A stretch of DNA of 38,741 nt from Syntrophomonadaceae bacterium (GTDB taxonomy: Bacteria > Bacillota > DSM-12270 > Thermacetogeniales > Thermacetogeniaceae): contig DULM01000144.1 of assembly GCA_012840405.1 (NCBI GenBank), positions 1-38,741 on the forward strand. The letters run 5' to 3'. Positions 28,134 through 37,809 of this stretch are shown piece after piece; within the stretch, counting starts at the first letter, position 1; each line of letters opens with the position of its first letter. The notes beneath the pieces were generated by a model. It saw only the letters and a program-made list of their open reading frames with translations. It was not told the origin of the DNA and searched no databases. A program made the position numbers and the translations under genes.

Positions 28134-28898
28134 ATGGTCCTATGGGAGCTTTCTCTTTTATTAATAGCAGTATTATTTTTAGGAGGCTTGGCCTGGATGT
28201 TTCACAATAAACCCTTAAGAAAGAGAGCCTTAGGAAAAAAGGTGAATCCTGCACAGCAAAAAAACATAAAAAACCTTCATATAGAAAAAGCTAGTGATAT
28301 GGAGGCAGCAGAGGAGGTGATACCTTCACCACCACAAACAGCTCAAAAAGAATCATCTCCTCATCAACTCCCAGCCATCCCCTGGTCATACGGGGATACA
28401 AGAATTGTCGCCCTGGCTCGGGACCCCTACTGGATCTTTGCTTATTGGGAGATCAATGGAGCGGTAAGAGAAAAAATCCAACAGCAGTATGGTTCCGAAG
28501 GCTGGTCATCGGGAAAACTGCTGCTCAGGGTTTATGATGTCACCGATCATTATTTTTTTGATTCCAAAATGATTTTAGAGATCCAGGTTAACGATTATTC
28601 TAATAACTGGTATATCAACACAGGACAGCCGAACCACACCTATCTGCTAGAACTGGGCCTGCTGCTGGCTGATGGGACTTACATATTTATTGCCCGTTCC
28701 AATCTGGTTACTATGCCGCGGGATGATCTCTCCGATATTGTAGATGAGGAATGGCTGCTTCCTGAAGCATATGAAAAAAGAGTATATGGAAGGTATATAG
28801 AGATACATGGTTCACCTGGATTTATTCAGGAAATGGAACTAAAAGCCATCAAAGCTAAGAAAGGTGAAGAATATATCAGTTCTCCTATCAACTGGTAA
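28134..28898 (+). CDS. DUF4912 domain protein with N-terminal membrane anchor
   Basis: N-terminal TM segment LSLLLIAVLFLGGLAWMF, then DTRIVALARDPYWIFAYWEINGAV...KLLLRVYDVT...YLLELGLLLADGTYIFIARSNLVTMP. Confidence 0.85.
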   Translation: MVLWELSLLLIAVLFLGGLAWMFHNKPLRKRALGKKVNPAQQKNIKNLHIEKASDMEAAEEVIPSPPQTAQKESSPHQLPAIPWSYGDTRIVALARDPYWIFAYWEINGAVREKIQQQYGSEGWSSGKLLLRVYDVTDHYFFDSKMILEIQVNDYSNNWYINTGQPNHTYLLELGLLLADGTYIFIARSNLVTMPRDDLSDIVDEEWLLPEAYEKRVYGRYIEIHGSPGFIQEMELKAIKAKKGEEYISSPINW

Positions 28899-28920
28899 AT
28901 AATGTTGGAAGGGAAGAAGT

Positions 28921-30558
28921 ATGACAAAAGGTTATCTTGCATTGGTATTACACGCTCATCTCCCCTATGTACGCCATCCGGAATATGAAGAGTTTCTGGA
29001 GGAAAAATGGTTTTACGAAGCAGTTACCGAAACTTATCTGCCTTTGTTATGGACATTTGAGAAGTTGGCTGAAGATGGGGTTGATTATCGGGTTACAATT
29101 AACCTCTCACCCACTCTGATCTCCATGTTCAATGATGAACTGCTGCGCCAGCGCTATGTGAAACAGCTGGAAAAGCTCATAGAACTGGCAGACAAAGAGG
29201 TGTACCGGACAAGCAACCAACCGGAGTTTCACAGTACGGCACTGATGTATAAGGACTTATTTTCTAGAGCCCATTACCTCTTTACAGAAAAATACCGCTG
29301 GAACCTGGTAGAAGCCTTTAGGAGGCTACAGGATGCAGGTAAACTGGAGATCATCACAACAGGAGCCACCCATGGATACTTTCCTCTGTTAGGTGTACAG
29401 AGAGAGGTAATCAACGCCCAGGTTCAAACAGCAGTTGAACTCTATGAACGCTGTTTCGGGCGCAAACCCTTAGGGTTTTGGCTGCCTGAATGCGGTTATA
29501 AGCCGGGAGATGACAAAATTTTAAAGAAATACGGAATCAAGTACTTTATTACAGAAACCCATGGCCTCCTTTTTGCTTCCCCTCGGCCCAAGTACGGCAA
29601 TTATGCCCCTATTTATTGCTCATCCGGTGTGGCGGCTTTCGGCAGGGATGCAGAATCCTCCAAACAGGTTTGGAGTGCTAAAGAAGGATACCCGGGTGAT
29701 TTTGATTACCGTGACTTTTACAGGGATATCGGTTATGATTTGGATCTTTCCTATATAGGACCTTACCTTCCTGAAGGGAGGATACGCAGCCATACAGGGA
29801 TCAAATACTACCGGATCACCAGCACAACAGATTATAAAGAACCATATGTGAGATCCTGGGCCTTGGAAAAAGCAGCAATACATGCGGGAAACTTTATGTT
29901 CAACAGGGAAAAGCAGGTGGAATGGCTAAGCGGTTTGTTGGACCGCAAACCTGTGATCGTTGCCCCATATGATGCAGAGCTATTTGGTCACTGGTGGTTT
30001 GAGGGGCCTCAGTGGTTAGACTTCTTGATCCGAAAGATCCGCTATGATCAGAACACCATTGAACTGATCACACCTGGAGATTATTTAAAAATATACCCTT
30101 GCAACCAGCTATCTACACCCTGTGAGTCCAGCTGGGGATGGAAAGGCTACCATGAAGTCTGGCTCAATGGTGCCAATGACTGGATCTGGCGGCACCTGCA
30201 TAAAGCAGCTGAGCGGATGATTGAACTAGCTAACAGCCACCATGAGGCAGATGGCATACTGAAACGTGCCCTCAATCAAGCAACCCGGGAATTGCTGCTG
30301 GCACAGAGCAGTGATTGGCCCTTTATCATGAAAACCGGAACTATGGTGCAATACGCTAAAATGCGCTTCCAGTCTCATATTGCCAACTTTACCAGGCTTT
30401 ATGAAGATATTAAAGGGAATAAAATTGATGAGAGATGGCTCAATGAGCTTGAATCAATAAACAATCTTTTCCCTGAGATTGACTACCGGATCTACCGGTC
30501 AGATCATGTGGCAGAACTCCCTGGCCCCGTAGCTGAACAATCAGCAGTGCCTGTATAA
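28921..30558 (+). CDS. GH57 family (DUF1957) 1,4-alpha-glucan branching enzyme
   Basis: 545 aa with YLALVLHAHLPYVRHPEYEEFLEEKWFYEAVTETYLPLL, GFWLPECGYKPG, VAPYDAELFGHWWFEGPQWLDFLIRK. Confidence 0.95.
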   Translation: MTKGYLALVLHAHLPYVRHPEYEEFLEEKWFYEAVTETYLPLLWTFEKLAEDGVDYRVTINLSPTLISMFNDELLRQRYVKQLEKLIELADKEVYRTSNQPEFHSTALMYKDLFSRAHYLFTEKYRWNLVEAFRRLQDAGKLEIITTGATHGYFPLLGVQREVINAQVQTAVELYERCFGRKPLGFWLPECGYKPGDDKILKKYGIKYFITETHGLLFASPRPKYGNYAPIYCSSGVAAFGRDAESSKQVWSAKEGYPGDFDYRDFYRDIGYDLDLSYIGPYLPEGRIRSHTGIKYYRITSTTDYKEPYVRSWALEKAAIHAGNFMFNREKQVEWLSGLLDRKPVIVAPYDAELFGHWWFEGPQWLDFLIRKIRYDQNTIELITPGDYLKIYPCNQLSTPCESSWGWKGYHEVWLNGANDWIWRHLHKAAERMIELANSHHEADGILKRALNQATRELLLAQSSDWPFIMKTGTMVQYAKMRFQSHIANFTRLYEDIKGNKIDERWLNELESINNLFPEIDYRIYRSDHVAELPGPVAEQSAVPV

Positions 30559-30578
30559 GTTAATACCAGCAAAATACT

Positions 30579-30614
30579 AAAAGACAGCGGATTCCTTTAT
30601 CCGCTGTCTTTTTT
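30579..30614 (+). terminator. Bidirectional rho-independent terminator
   Basis: AAAAGACAGCGGAT-tccttt-ATCCGCTGTCTTTTTT, a perfect 14-bp inverted repeat between convergent genes. Confidence 0.95.
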
Positions 30615-30634
30615 GCTGCATATTTATTATCTGC

Positions 30635-33103
30635 CTATTCAGTTGAGCTGATCTCTTTTATTTTTTCCACATACATATCAGTCAGGGATTCAGCAATCTC
30701 CTGGTTAAATGCCTCACTGTAAACCCTACATACAGGTTCATCTGCATCAGGCAGCACCATAGCCCAACCCTGAGGATGCTGTATTTTGAGGCCCTCTGCT
30801 GTTTCTACCTTTTGACCTGCAGATGCTTCTGCCAGATGACGCAGCACTTTTCCCTTTTCCTCCCACATTACCCCCACCTCTTTTCTGGCAACAGCAAAAC
30901 CAGGGAGTTCAGAGAGGATCATAGACAGGGGCCTGCCTTCCTTTGCCAAATACTGAGCAAGCAGTGCCATACTGGCAAGAGCATCATTATAGAAAAGAAA
31001 CTGGGGAAAGTGCTGCTGAGAGGCCAACACCTCCTCCTTCATAAATTCAGCCATTAAAGCCCAGGGAGCTGTTTTTGCTATCCTCACCTCAGCCCCTTCA
31101 GCGCGCGCCATTTCAATTACCGCTTGTGGAGAAGTAGCAGGCAAAACCAAAATAGCACCAGGATTGGTCCGGGCAGTGATCAAAGAAAAGAGGGCTAAAT
31201 ATTTCTCTTCATCCACCAGTTCACCATGATCATCAACTAGGACCAACATTTCACCTGCTGAATCAACTACTGCACCAAAATGTGCCCCCTGCTCCTCTAC
31301 CAATTCACCCAGTTGGGCAGCCATTTCCTTCAGTTTGGAAATGTTCTGTGGGTAATGCTGCTGGTTGGTGACCGCATGTACCTCACAACCTAATTCATCA
31401 AAAAAACCGGGCAGCAGGGAACCCAGTTGGTGGCTATCGTAATCCACCACTAGCCGCATCCTATTTCTTCTGGTTAAGTCCCGGTCCAGGAACTGCAGCA
31501 GAAAATTGAGATAGGATCTGCCAATACCTGGTCTATACTCCGGGCTTAAAATATCCTCCCCGGCAGCAAAACGATACTCCTCACGGTTGAGCAACCCCTC
31601 CACTTTTCGCTGTTCTGCCCGAGAGTAATCAGCACCATAATTGTTGATCAGCCGGATGTTGATTTTGTTCCCCTCCATCCGGTTAATATGTACCCCTCCC
31701 TGCAGATCAAAAGCACGGATCCCATAGCGGTGAACAGGCAGGGGCACTTTCCCCAAATCAATTACATGCAAGCCTGTACTCATCAAACCTGATAGAACAG
31801 CATTTTTGATCAACTGGGAGTCGGGGTGGCCATCACTGCCCAGTGAGAAATTGCCCTTTTTGATATTGGTGCCCACTGCAGCCCCCAAACGGCTTACCAG
31901 ATCAGGAGTAAGTTCTGTGCAGATTTCTCCACTGATCCCCATATTGCCAAACAGCCGTGTACGGCTGCAGTTGCCCCAAACCAGGCTGCTGCTGAGTCTT
32001 GTTCCTTTTTCAATCCATTTTCCCGGCCATATTTTTACAGCTGGATCAATTATGCTCCCTTCACCCACAACAGTGTGATCTCCGATCACAGACCCCTCAA
32101 AAGCCCTGCAGGCTGAAAGCAGACGGGCATTCTTACCTACTGTACAACCCCGCAGTTCAACTCCATCACCAATCCAGGAGTAGTCCCAGAGAACACACCT
32201 TTTGAGTGATGCTCCCTGTCCCACATGAACCCCCCTACCGATCACAGTTAAGGGGCCGACTCTACTATATGGCCCTATAACAGTGCCATCCCCAATAACA
32301 ACAGGTGGTATCAGCTCCACACTGGGATCGATACGAACACCTTCCTCCATCCAAATCCCGGGGTATATTTCTTTACCGGGTAGGGAAATCAGTGTACCCT
32401 TTTTTTCTAATATATCAAACTGTGCCTGCTGATACTGCTCAACATTTCCAATGTCACACCAGTAGCCCTTTGTTACATATGCATAAAGGGGTTTTCTCTC
32501 AGCCAGAAGCTGTGGGTAGAGGTCTTTGGAGAAGTCCACCATCTCCTGTTCCTTGATAAAATCGAGAACCTCCGGCTCCAGAATATAAATACCTGTATTC
32601 ACCGTATCACTGAATACCTCACCCCACCCGGGTTTTTCCAAAAAGCGGATAATCCTTCCCTGTTCATCTGTAATCACCACACCATATTCCAGTGGACAGG
32701 TGACAGTTGTTAAAACCAGTGTAACCAAGGCCTTCTTTGCCCGGTGAAACTCAACAGCCTCCTGTAAATTGCAGTCAGTCAAAGCATCACCACTGATTAC
32801 CACAAAGGTTTCATCTAAAAAGGAGGAGGCATTTTTCACACTTCCTGCTGTACCCAGTGGTGTGTCTTCTATGAAATAGTTCAAATGAACTCCATATCCA
32901 GTGCCATTACCAAAATAGGACTTGATCTCCTCCGGCAGGTATTGGAGGGTAACAGCGATTTCAGTAATACCCTGCTGGCGCAATAAATAAACAGTATGCT
33001 CCATACAGGGTCTGTTCAAAATTGGCACCATCGGTTTTGGTAAAGCACAGGTCAGAGGGCGCAATCGTGACCCTTCGCCTCCTGCCATAATCACTGCTTT
33101 CAA
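30635..33103 (-). CDS. Nucleotidyltransferase / left-handed beta-helix / phosphoglucomutase-like fusion protein
   Basis: N-terminus [36 protein letters not shown], central hexapeptide repeats, C-terminal region with PGM/PMM fold-type sequence but degenerate catalytic motifs. Confidence 0.92.
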   Translation of the reverse strand: MKAVIMAGGEGSRLRPLTCALPKPMVPILNRPCMEHTVYLLRQQGITEIAVTLQYLPEEIKSYFGNGTGYGVHLNYFIEDTPLGTAGSVKNASSFLDETFVVISGDALTDCNLQEAVEFHRAKKALVTLVLTTVTCPLEYGVVITDEQGRIIRFLEKPGWGEVFSDTVNTGIYILEPEVLDFIKEQEMVDFSKDLYPQLLAERKPLYAYVTKGYWCDIGNVEQYQQAQFDILEKKGTLISLPGKEIYPGIWMEEGVRIDPSVELIPPVVIGDGTVIGPYSRVGPLTVIGRGVHVGQGASLKRCVLWDYSWIGDGVELRGCTVGKNARLLSACRAFEGSVIGDHTVVGEGSIIDPAVKIWPGKWIEKGTRLSSSLVWGNCSRTRLFGNMGISGEICTELTPDLVSRLGAAVGTNIKKGNFSLGSDGHPDSQLIKNAVLSGLMSTGLHVIDLGKVPLPVHRYGIRAFDLQGGVHINRMEGNKINIRLINNYGADYSRAEQRKVEGLLNREEYRFAAGEDILSPEYRPGIGRSYLNFLLQFLDRDLTRRNRMRLVVDYDSHQLGSLLPGFFDELGCEVHAVTNQQHYPQNISKLKEMAAQLGELVEEQGAHFGAVVDSAGEMLVLVDDHGELVDEEKYLALFSLITARTNPGAILVLPATSPQAVIEMARAEGAEVRIAKTAPWALMAEFMKEEVLASQQHFPQFLFYNDALASMALLAQYLAKEGRPLSMILSELPGFAVARKEVGVMWEEKGKVLRHLAEASAGQKVETAEGLKIQHPQGWAMVLPDADEPVCRVYSEAFNQEIAESLTDMYVEKIKEISSTE

Positions 33104-34437
33104 TGGTATCGTCCCCCCTTAGTAATGGTCTCGGTCCTTTCCCTTTGCTCTTTTCCTAAAAGATATCCGGGAACAGCATACCTCCCTATTTCCTCTACTC
33201 CCTTTTGGTTTTTCTCGCGCAGATCTATCTCAGCCAGCCAGCTATCGGTCTTCCAAGCCTTTGCTTCATAATCATCATGTACTTCTGTGTAAACCTCTCT
33301 GGTCTTGTAAGCGATTTCACTCCAGGTGTAAAATTTCCTCAGATCCTGGTAAGCCCGCTCTGCCAGTTTTTTTGCCAGATCCGGTTCATGCAACAGGCGC
33401 AGAATATTGTCTGCTAGGGAATTGGGGTTCCCTGGGTAGCATTTCAAGCCATTTACTTCGTGCTGGACGATCTCACCAAGCCCACCCACATCTGCAACCA
33501 CAACAGGGGTATGAGCAGCCATGGCTTCCAGGGCTACCATACCAAAGGGTTCATAGGTGCTGGGGAATACAGCCACATCAGCTTCTCTGTAGAGAAAATC
33601 CCTGGTCCTGTCATCGATATAACCGGTAAAATAGATTTTTTCATAGATGTTCATATCCCTGGCTTTGTTTTTCAAATATTCCAGTGCCGGGCCCTTACCC
33701 GCAATAATAAATTTAACCTGGGGATAGTAGTTGAGCACCTTGGGAACAGCATCTACCAGAAGATGCGCCCCTTTTTCCTGGACAAGCCTGCCCACAAAAA
33801 ATACGATTTTTTCATCGGGGGAGGCAAAAAAATCCCGGGAAAGGTTCGCAGTTTCCCTCTGCTGGTACCGAGACATATCCACCCCATTAGGCACAACCCG
33901 TATTTTGTCAGCTGGAAGCTGAAAAACCCTTTTTAACTCCTGTTCCATATAGTGACTGCAGACTATCACCCTCCAGGCCTCATAGGTCAACCACCACTCC
34001 ACATCACTGATATACCGCTGGAGATCATTATGCAGTCCCTGGTTGCGCCCATACTCGGTAGCATGGATTGTTGCGATTAAAGGCAGTTGATAGGCGTGTT
34101 TTAAGACCCTTCCTGCATAAGCCACCAGCCAGTCATGGGCATGCACCAGGTCGAACTTTTTGAGAGTATTGACCAGAGGGACTGCGCGTTCAATCATGCT
34201 CAAATTAAGCTGCAGAATCCAGCTAACAAAATCGGGCGCAGACAGGTTATAGGACTGCACCCGGTAAACATAGACCCCATCTTTAATCTCCATTTCCTTG
34301 GATTCAGGTGTTCCCACAGTTATCAAATGTACCTCATCACCTGCTGCCGCTAGAGCACTAGAAAGGTCACAAACATGCTGGGCTAACCCCCCGATACTGC
34401 GCGGGGGATACTCCCAGGAAAGCATCAAAATCCGCAT
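33100..34437 (-). CDS. GT4-family glycosyltransferase, glycogen synthase-like
   Basis: [91 protein letters not shown]. Confidence 0.93.
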   Translation of the reverse strand: MRILMLSWEYPPRSIGGLAQHVCDLSSALAAAGDEVHLITVGTPESKEMEIKDGVYVYRVQSYNLSAPDFVSWILQLNLSMIERAVPLVNTLKKFDLVHAHDWLVAYAGRVLKHAYQLPLIATIHATEYGRNQGLHNDLQRYISDVEWWLTYEAWRVIVCSHYMEQELKRVFQLPADKIRVVPNGVDMSRYQQRETANLSRDFFASPDEKIVFFVGRLVQEKGAHLLVDAVPKVLNYYPQVKFIIAGKGPALEYLKNKARDMNIYEKIYFTGYIDDRTRDFLYREADVAVFPSTYEPFGMVALEAMAAHTPVVVADVGGLGEIVQHEVNGLKCYPGNPNSLADNILRLLHEPDLAKKLAERAYQDLRKFYTWSEIAYKTREVYTEVHDDYEAKAWKTDSWLAEIDLREKNQKGVEEIGRYAVPGYLLGKEQRERTETITKGGRYH

Positions 34438-34470
34438 TACTATATCTCCTTACCGTATCTTGTTGTAGAT

Positions 34471-34502
34471 AAAAATCCCCTCACAGAAAGCCTTTTAGGG
34501 GA
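34471..34502 (-). terminator. Probable rho-independent terminator
   Basis: Minus strand TCCCCT(16 nt)AGGGGA followed by TTTTT, downstream of the CBM25-like ORF. Confidence 0.55.
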
Positions 34503-34552
34503 CTCTAAAGGGAGGGGAATCTATAAGTCAGTGGGAAGGTCATCCCGGTAAA

Positions 34553-34945
34553 TTAGGGAATTTCTCCGGAGTGGATTTCCAAGCTCCAGTTTCTGCCATT
34601 ATTATTGTCCCAGTTTTCGGCATTATCTTTGAAACAGAAGTTTAGTCTGCTGGCATTGTCAGCTACAAATTGGACCTCCCATACCCCATTGTTTTTCTGC
34701 ATCGGCAGGTCCTCTATAGAACTCCAGCTGTGACCTGGGCCATAGCCTTTGTGCAGGTAAAGCTGTTCCGCCCCGGACTGAGCCAGCAACCCCTGGTACT
34801 TTACTGTAACCCTTTCCCCCATAGTCAGTGGTACAGGGGATACAGTTATACCACCCTCCACTTCCACTTCACGCCTTTTACGGCCATCAGTCCGTTGACT
34901 GGCAGTGCGCGTTCTGGTCACACCGCAGCACTTCCTCTGTGGCAA
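34553..34945 (-). CDS. Stand-alone CBM25-like starch-binding domain protein
   Basis: GERVTVKYQGLLAQSGAEQLYLHKGYGPGHSWSSIEDLPMQKNNGVWEVQFVADNASRLNFCFKDNAENWDNNNGRNWSLEI matches the CBM25-type pattern. Confidence 0.8.
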   Translation of the reverse strand: MPQRKCCGVTRTRTASQRTDGRKRREVEVEGGITVSPVPLTMGERVTVKYQGLLAQSGAEQLYLHKGYGPGHSWSSIEDLPMQKNNGVWEVQFVADNASRLNFCFKDNAENWDNNNGRNWSLEIHSGEIP

Positions 34946-35022
34946 AATATCTCACTCCTTTCTAACAGTCAAATTTTCTCCTTTTAGTATGCAACCCATG
35001 ATGGGAAATATACGGGAAACAC

Positions 35023-36714
35023 ATGAAAACAATTGTATTTAGGAATAATAAGCATTGGAAACACAACATGGAAAGCTGGGAAAATATGATTTCCTTTTTG
35101 CGCTGGCTTGGTAAATTGCTCAAACATATGACAGCTGAGCCAACAGGTGCTTTGCTCAAACCGGGAGATCCCGGTTACCAAGAGGCCCACACCCTTACTA
35201 CAAATCTGGACAAAAATATAAAAATAATCACCGAAATTTTTGGTCTCTCTGATGACCTGATGGTGCGCGGGATGAAGATCGGGAGGGGTAAAAAACAGGT
35301 TAGAGTAGCGGTAATCTACCTGGACCCCCTGATAAATCATACCCGTTTGCAGCAGGGCTTAATGCACTGTCTACAGACCATAGATCATCTGCCATCTATG
35401 GGAGTTACAACAGAGTGGCTGATCAATAATGCCCTGTCCGATGGCAGGGTAATCGAAAAAAAGAGCTTTGTAGAGATTACAGACGAGATCAACCGGGGAG
35501 CGGCATGCCTGTTGATCGAAGGTCTGGATCAAGCACTGCTGATCAGATTGGCGGAAAAAATAGGTCGAGCAGTTGAAGGGCCCGTTACAGAAAATGTGTC
35601 CAAAGGAGCCCATGATGCCTTTAATGAGGATGTGCGCACAAATATCGCTCTATTACGCAAACGCCTGCACACTACACGCCTGGCTGTGGAAAACCTGCAG
35701 ATAGGTGAACTGACCAAAACAGAGGTTAAATTGGTCTACCTTAAGGGCTATGTGATTGAAGGTTTAGTTGACGAAATCAAGTCCCGGGTCAGGCGCATCA
35801 GAATAGATGGAATTGTTGACAGCGGCCAGGTAGAGGAGCTTATCCAGGACAGCGCCTTTTCCCTGTTCAGCCTCCTTGACAGCACAGAACGGCCCGACAA
35901 ACTGGCTGCCAACCTGCTGGAGGGTAAGGCTGGATTGCTGTTCGACAACACCCCTATTGCCATAATCATACCTGGTACATTGATTAATCAAATACAAAGC
36001 CCGGAAGACTATTACCAACGCTACTGGTTCAGCTCCTGGATCAGAGTACTGCGCTGGCTGGCGCTCCTGACTGCCTTGCTGGGCCCTTCACTTTGGATTG
36101 CTATTATCACTTTTCACCAGGAACTGCTGCCCACAGAACTGCTGATGACCATACTGGTCACCAGAGAAGGTGTGCCCTTTCCGGGCCTGGTAGAAGCTCT
36201 GATTATGGAGTTGTCATTAGAGGTACTGCGGGAGGCGGGTTTGCGCCTTCCCCAAACTTTCGGGCAAACCATCAGTATAGTGGGAGCAGTGGTATTGGGA
36301 CAGGCAGCAGTCAGCGCAGGGTTGGCGTCACCTGGTATGGTGATTGTGGTGGCTCTTACGGCTATCGCCTCGTTTGTGATTCCCACACAACCCCTGTCCA
36401 ACACCATCCGCATCCTGCGGTTCCCCTTTATGGTGCTGGCTGCCTCCTTTGGACTGATCGGTATTATCGTAGGATTTTCCATTTTGACCTATCATTTGTG
36501 TTCACTGCGCTCCTTCGGTATCCCCTATCTGAGCCCTCTGGCACCTTTATCTTTTGGTGATTTAAAAGATGCCTTCATCAGGGCACCTATTTGGAAAATG
36601 CTTTTTCGTCCGCGCCTGATAGGCTACAGAGAACCCCAGCGACAGAACCCTGATCAGAGGCCCCATCCACCTGCAAGAAAGGGGAAAAAATTTATCAGGA
36701 GGAGGAAGCAATAA
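35023..36714 (+). CDS. gerA: Spore germination protein, GerA family A subunit
   Basis: 563 aa with VKLVYLKGYVIEGLVDEIKSRVRRIRIDGIVDSGQVEELIQDSAFSLFSLLDSTERPDKLAANLLEGKAGLLFDNTPIAIIIPGT, GRPDK-like motif and C-terminal TMs. Exact start uncertain. Confidence 0.95.
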   Translation: MKTIVFRNNKHWKHNMESWENMISFLRWLGKLLKHMTAEPTGALLKPGDPGYQEAHTLTTNLDKNIKIITEIFGLSDDLMVRGMKIGRGKKQVRVAVIYLDPLINHTRLQQGLMHCLQTIDHLPSMGVTTEWLINNALSDGRVIEKKSFVEITDEINRGAACLLIEGLDQALLIRLAEKIGRAVEGPVTENVSKGAHDAFNEDVRTNIALLRKRLHTTRLAVENLQIGELTKTEVKLVYLKGYVIEGLVDEIKSRVRRIRIDGIVDSGQVEELIQDSAFSLFSLLDSTERPDKLAANLLEGKAGLLFDNTPIAIIIPGTLINQIQSPEDYYQRYWFSSWIRVLRWLALLTALLGPSLWIAIITFHQELLPTELLMTILVTREGVPFPGLVEALIMELSLEVLREAGLRLPQTFGQTISIVGAVVLGQAAVSAGLASPGMVIVVALTAIASFVIPTQPLSNTIRILRFPFMVLAASFGLIGIIVGFSILTYHLCSLRSFGIPYLSPLAPLSFGDLKDAFIRAPIWKMLFRPRLIGYREPQRQNPDQRPHPPARKGKKFIRRRKQ

Positions 36715-37808
36715 TGCTGGACCAGGGACGCATCAGCAGTGTGCAGCTGTTTCTGTTATTGGTCATTGCTGAAGCAGCCACCGCATTTCTCTATGCCCCT
36801 TCTGATGTCATAAAGATGGCCGGGCGGGACAGTTGGCTCACTTCTGTCATTCCCACAATTTCCGGTTTGGTAGTAGCAGTTGTTTGTATTGCTCTTGCCA
36901 AAAGGTTTCCACAACAGGTTTTTACTGAGTACCTCCCCCAAATCCTGGGGAAAATCCCCGGGAAAATTTTGGCTGGGGTTTACACAGCGGTTTTCATCCA
37001 TCTCAGCAGTGTGATCATGAATCAAAGCTCTGCTTTTATTCATGTGGCTTTTTTAAGGGAAACTCCTCTTGTGGCCCTGGAAATCATTATTGGACTGGCA
37101 TCAATCTACGGTGTCTACCTGGGTATTGAGGTCATTGCCCGGCAGAATGAACTGGTATGGCCGGTTTGGGTGCTGTCCATTTTCATCATCATTCTTTTAG
37201 TAGCTGAGTCAATCAATCCAGACAACTTCAGGCCATTTCTGGAAAAGGGGATCATGCCGGTCATCAAAGGCAGTGCACTTTTCAGCTCTTTCCGGGGGGA
37301 AGTATTTCTGCTGCTCATGCTCTACCCCTACCTCAATAAAAAAGAGGATGTATATAAAAGCGCAGTATATCATCTGCTCACAACAGCTGTTTTATTGGGA
37401 ATAATCACAGCAGCAATAATCGGGGTCTTCGGTGAGCTGATTCCTGTTTATATGGTTTTTCCCATCTATAATCTTGCCCGCTACATTTCTTTAGCCCGAT
37501 TTGTGGAACGCATTCAAATCCTGATTGTGGTTATGTGGATGTTCGGTGTGATCGTTAAACTGGCGGTATTCTATCACTCAGCTGCCATTGCCGCAGCCAA
37601 CACCCTAGGACTTAAAAATTACCGGCTAACCCTATTACCAATTTTGGCAGGAACCATCATCATCAGCAGGCTATTCTATGGTGATCATTTGAGTTTGACA
37701 CATTTTCTTTCTCATATTTTTCCCTACTATGGACCTGTAGTAGAGCTAGTTATCCCTGCACTAGTTCTACTGATCGCAGTTATCTTGAAGAAAGGTGGCA
37801 AAAGCTGA
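36714..37808 (+). CDS. gerB: Spore germination permease, GerB family
   Basis: 364 aa, about 10 TM segments; QGRISSVQLFLLLVIAEAATAFLYAPSDVIKMAGRDSWLTSVIPTISG; next to gerA. Confidence 0.93.
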   Translation: MLDQGRISSVQLFLLLVIAEAATAFLYAPSDVIKMAGRDSWLTSVIPTISGLVVAVVCIALAKRFPQQVFTEYLPQILGKIPGKILAGVYTAVFIHLSSVIMNQSSAFIHVAFLRETPLVALEIIIGLASIYGVYLGIEVIARQNELVWPVWVLSIFIIILLVAESINPDNFRPFLEKGIMPVIKGSALFSSFRGEVFLLLMLYPYLNKKEDVYKSAVYHLLTTAVLLGIITAAIIGVFGELIPVYMVFPIYNLARYISLARFVERIQILIVVMWMFGVIVKLAVFYHSAAIAAANTLGLKNYRLTLLPILAGTIIISRLFYGDHLSLTHFLSHIFPYYGPVVELVIPALVLLIAVILKKGGKS

Positions 37809-37809
37809 C

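Noticed and set aside
35371-36482. Minus-strand ORFs opposite gerA (e.g. 122 aa and 84 aa)
   Set aside because: Antisense shadows of a strongly recognisable GerA coding sequence.
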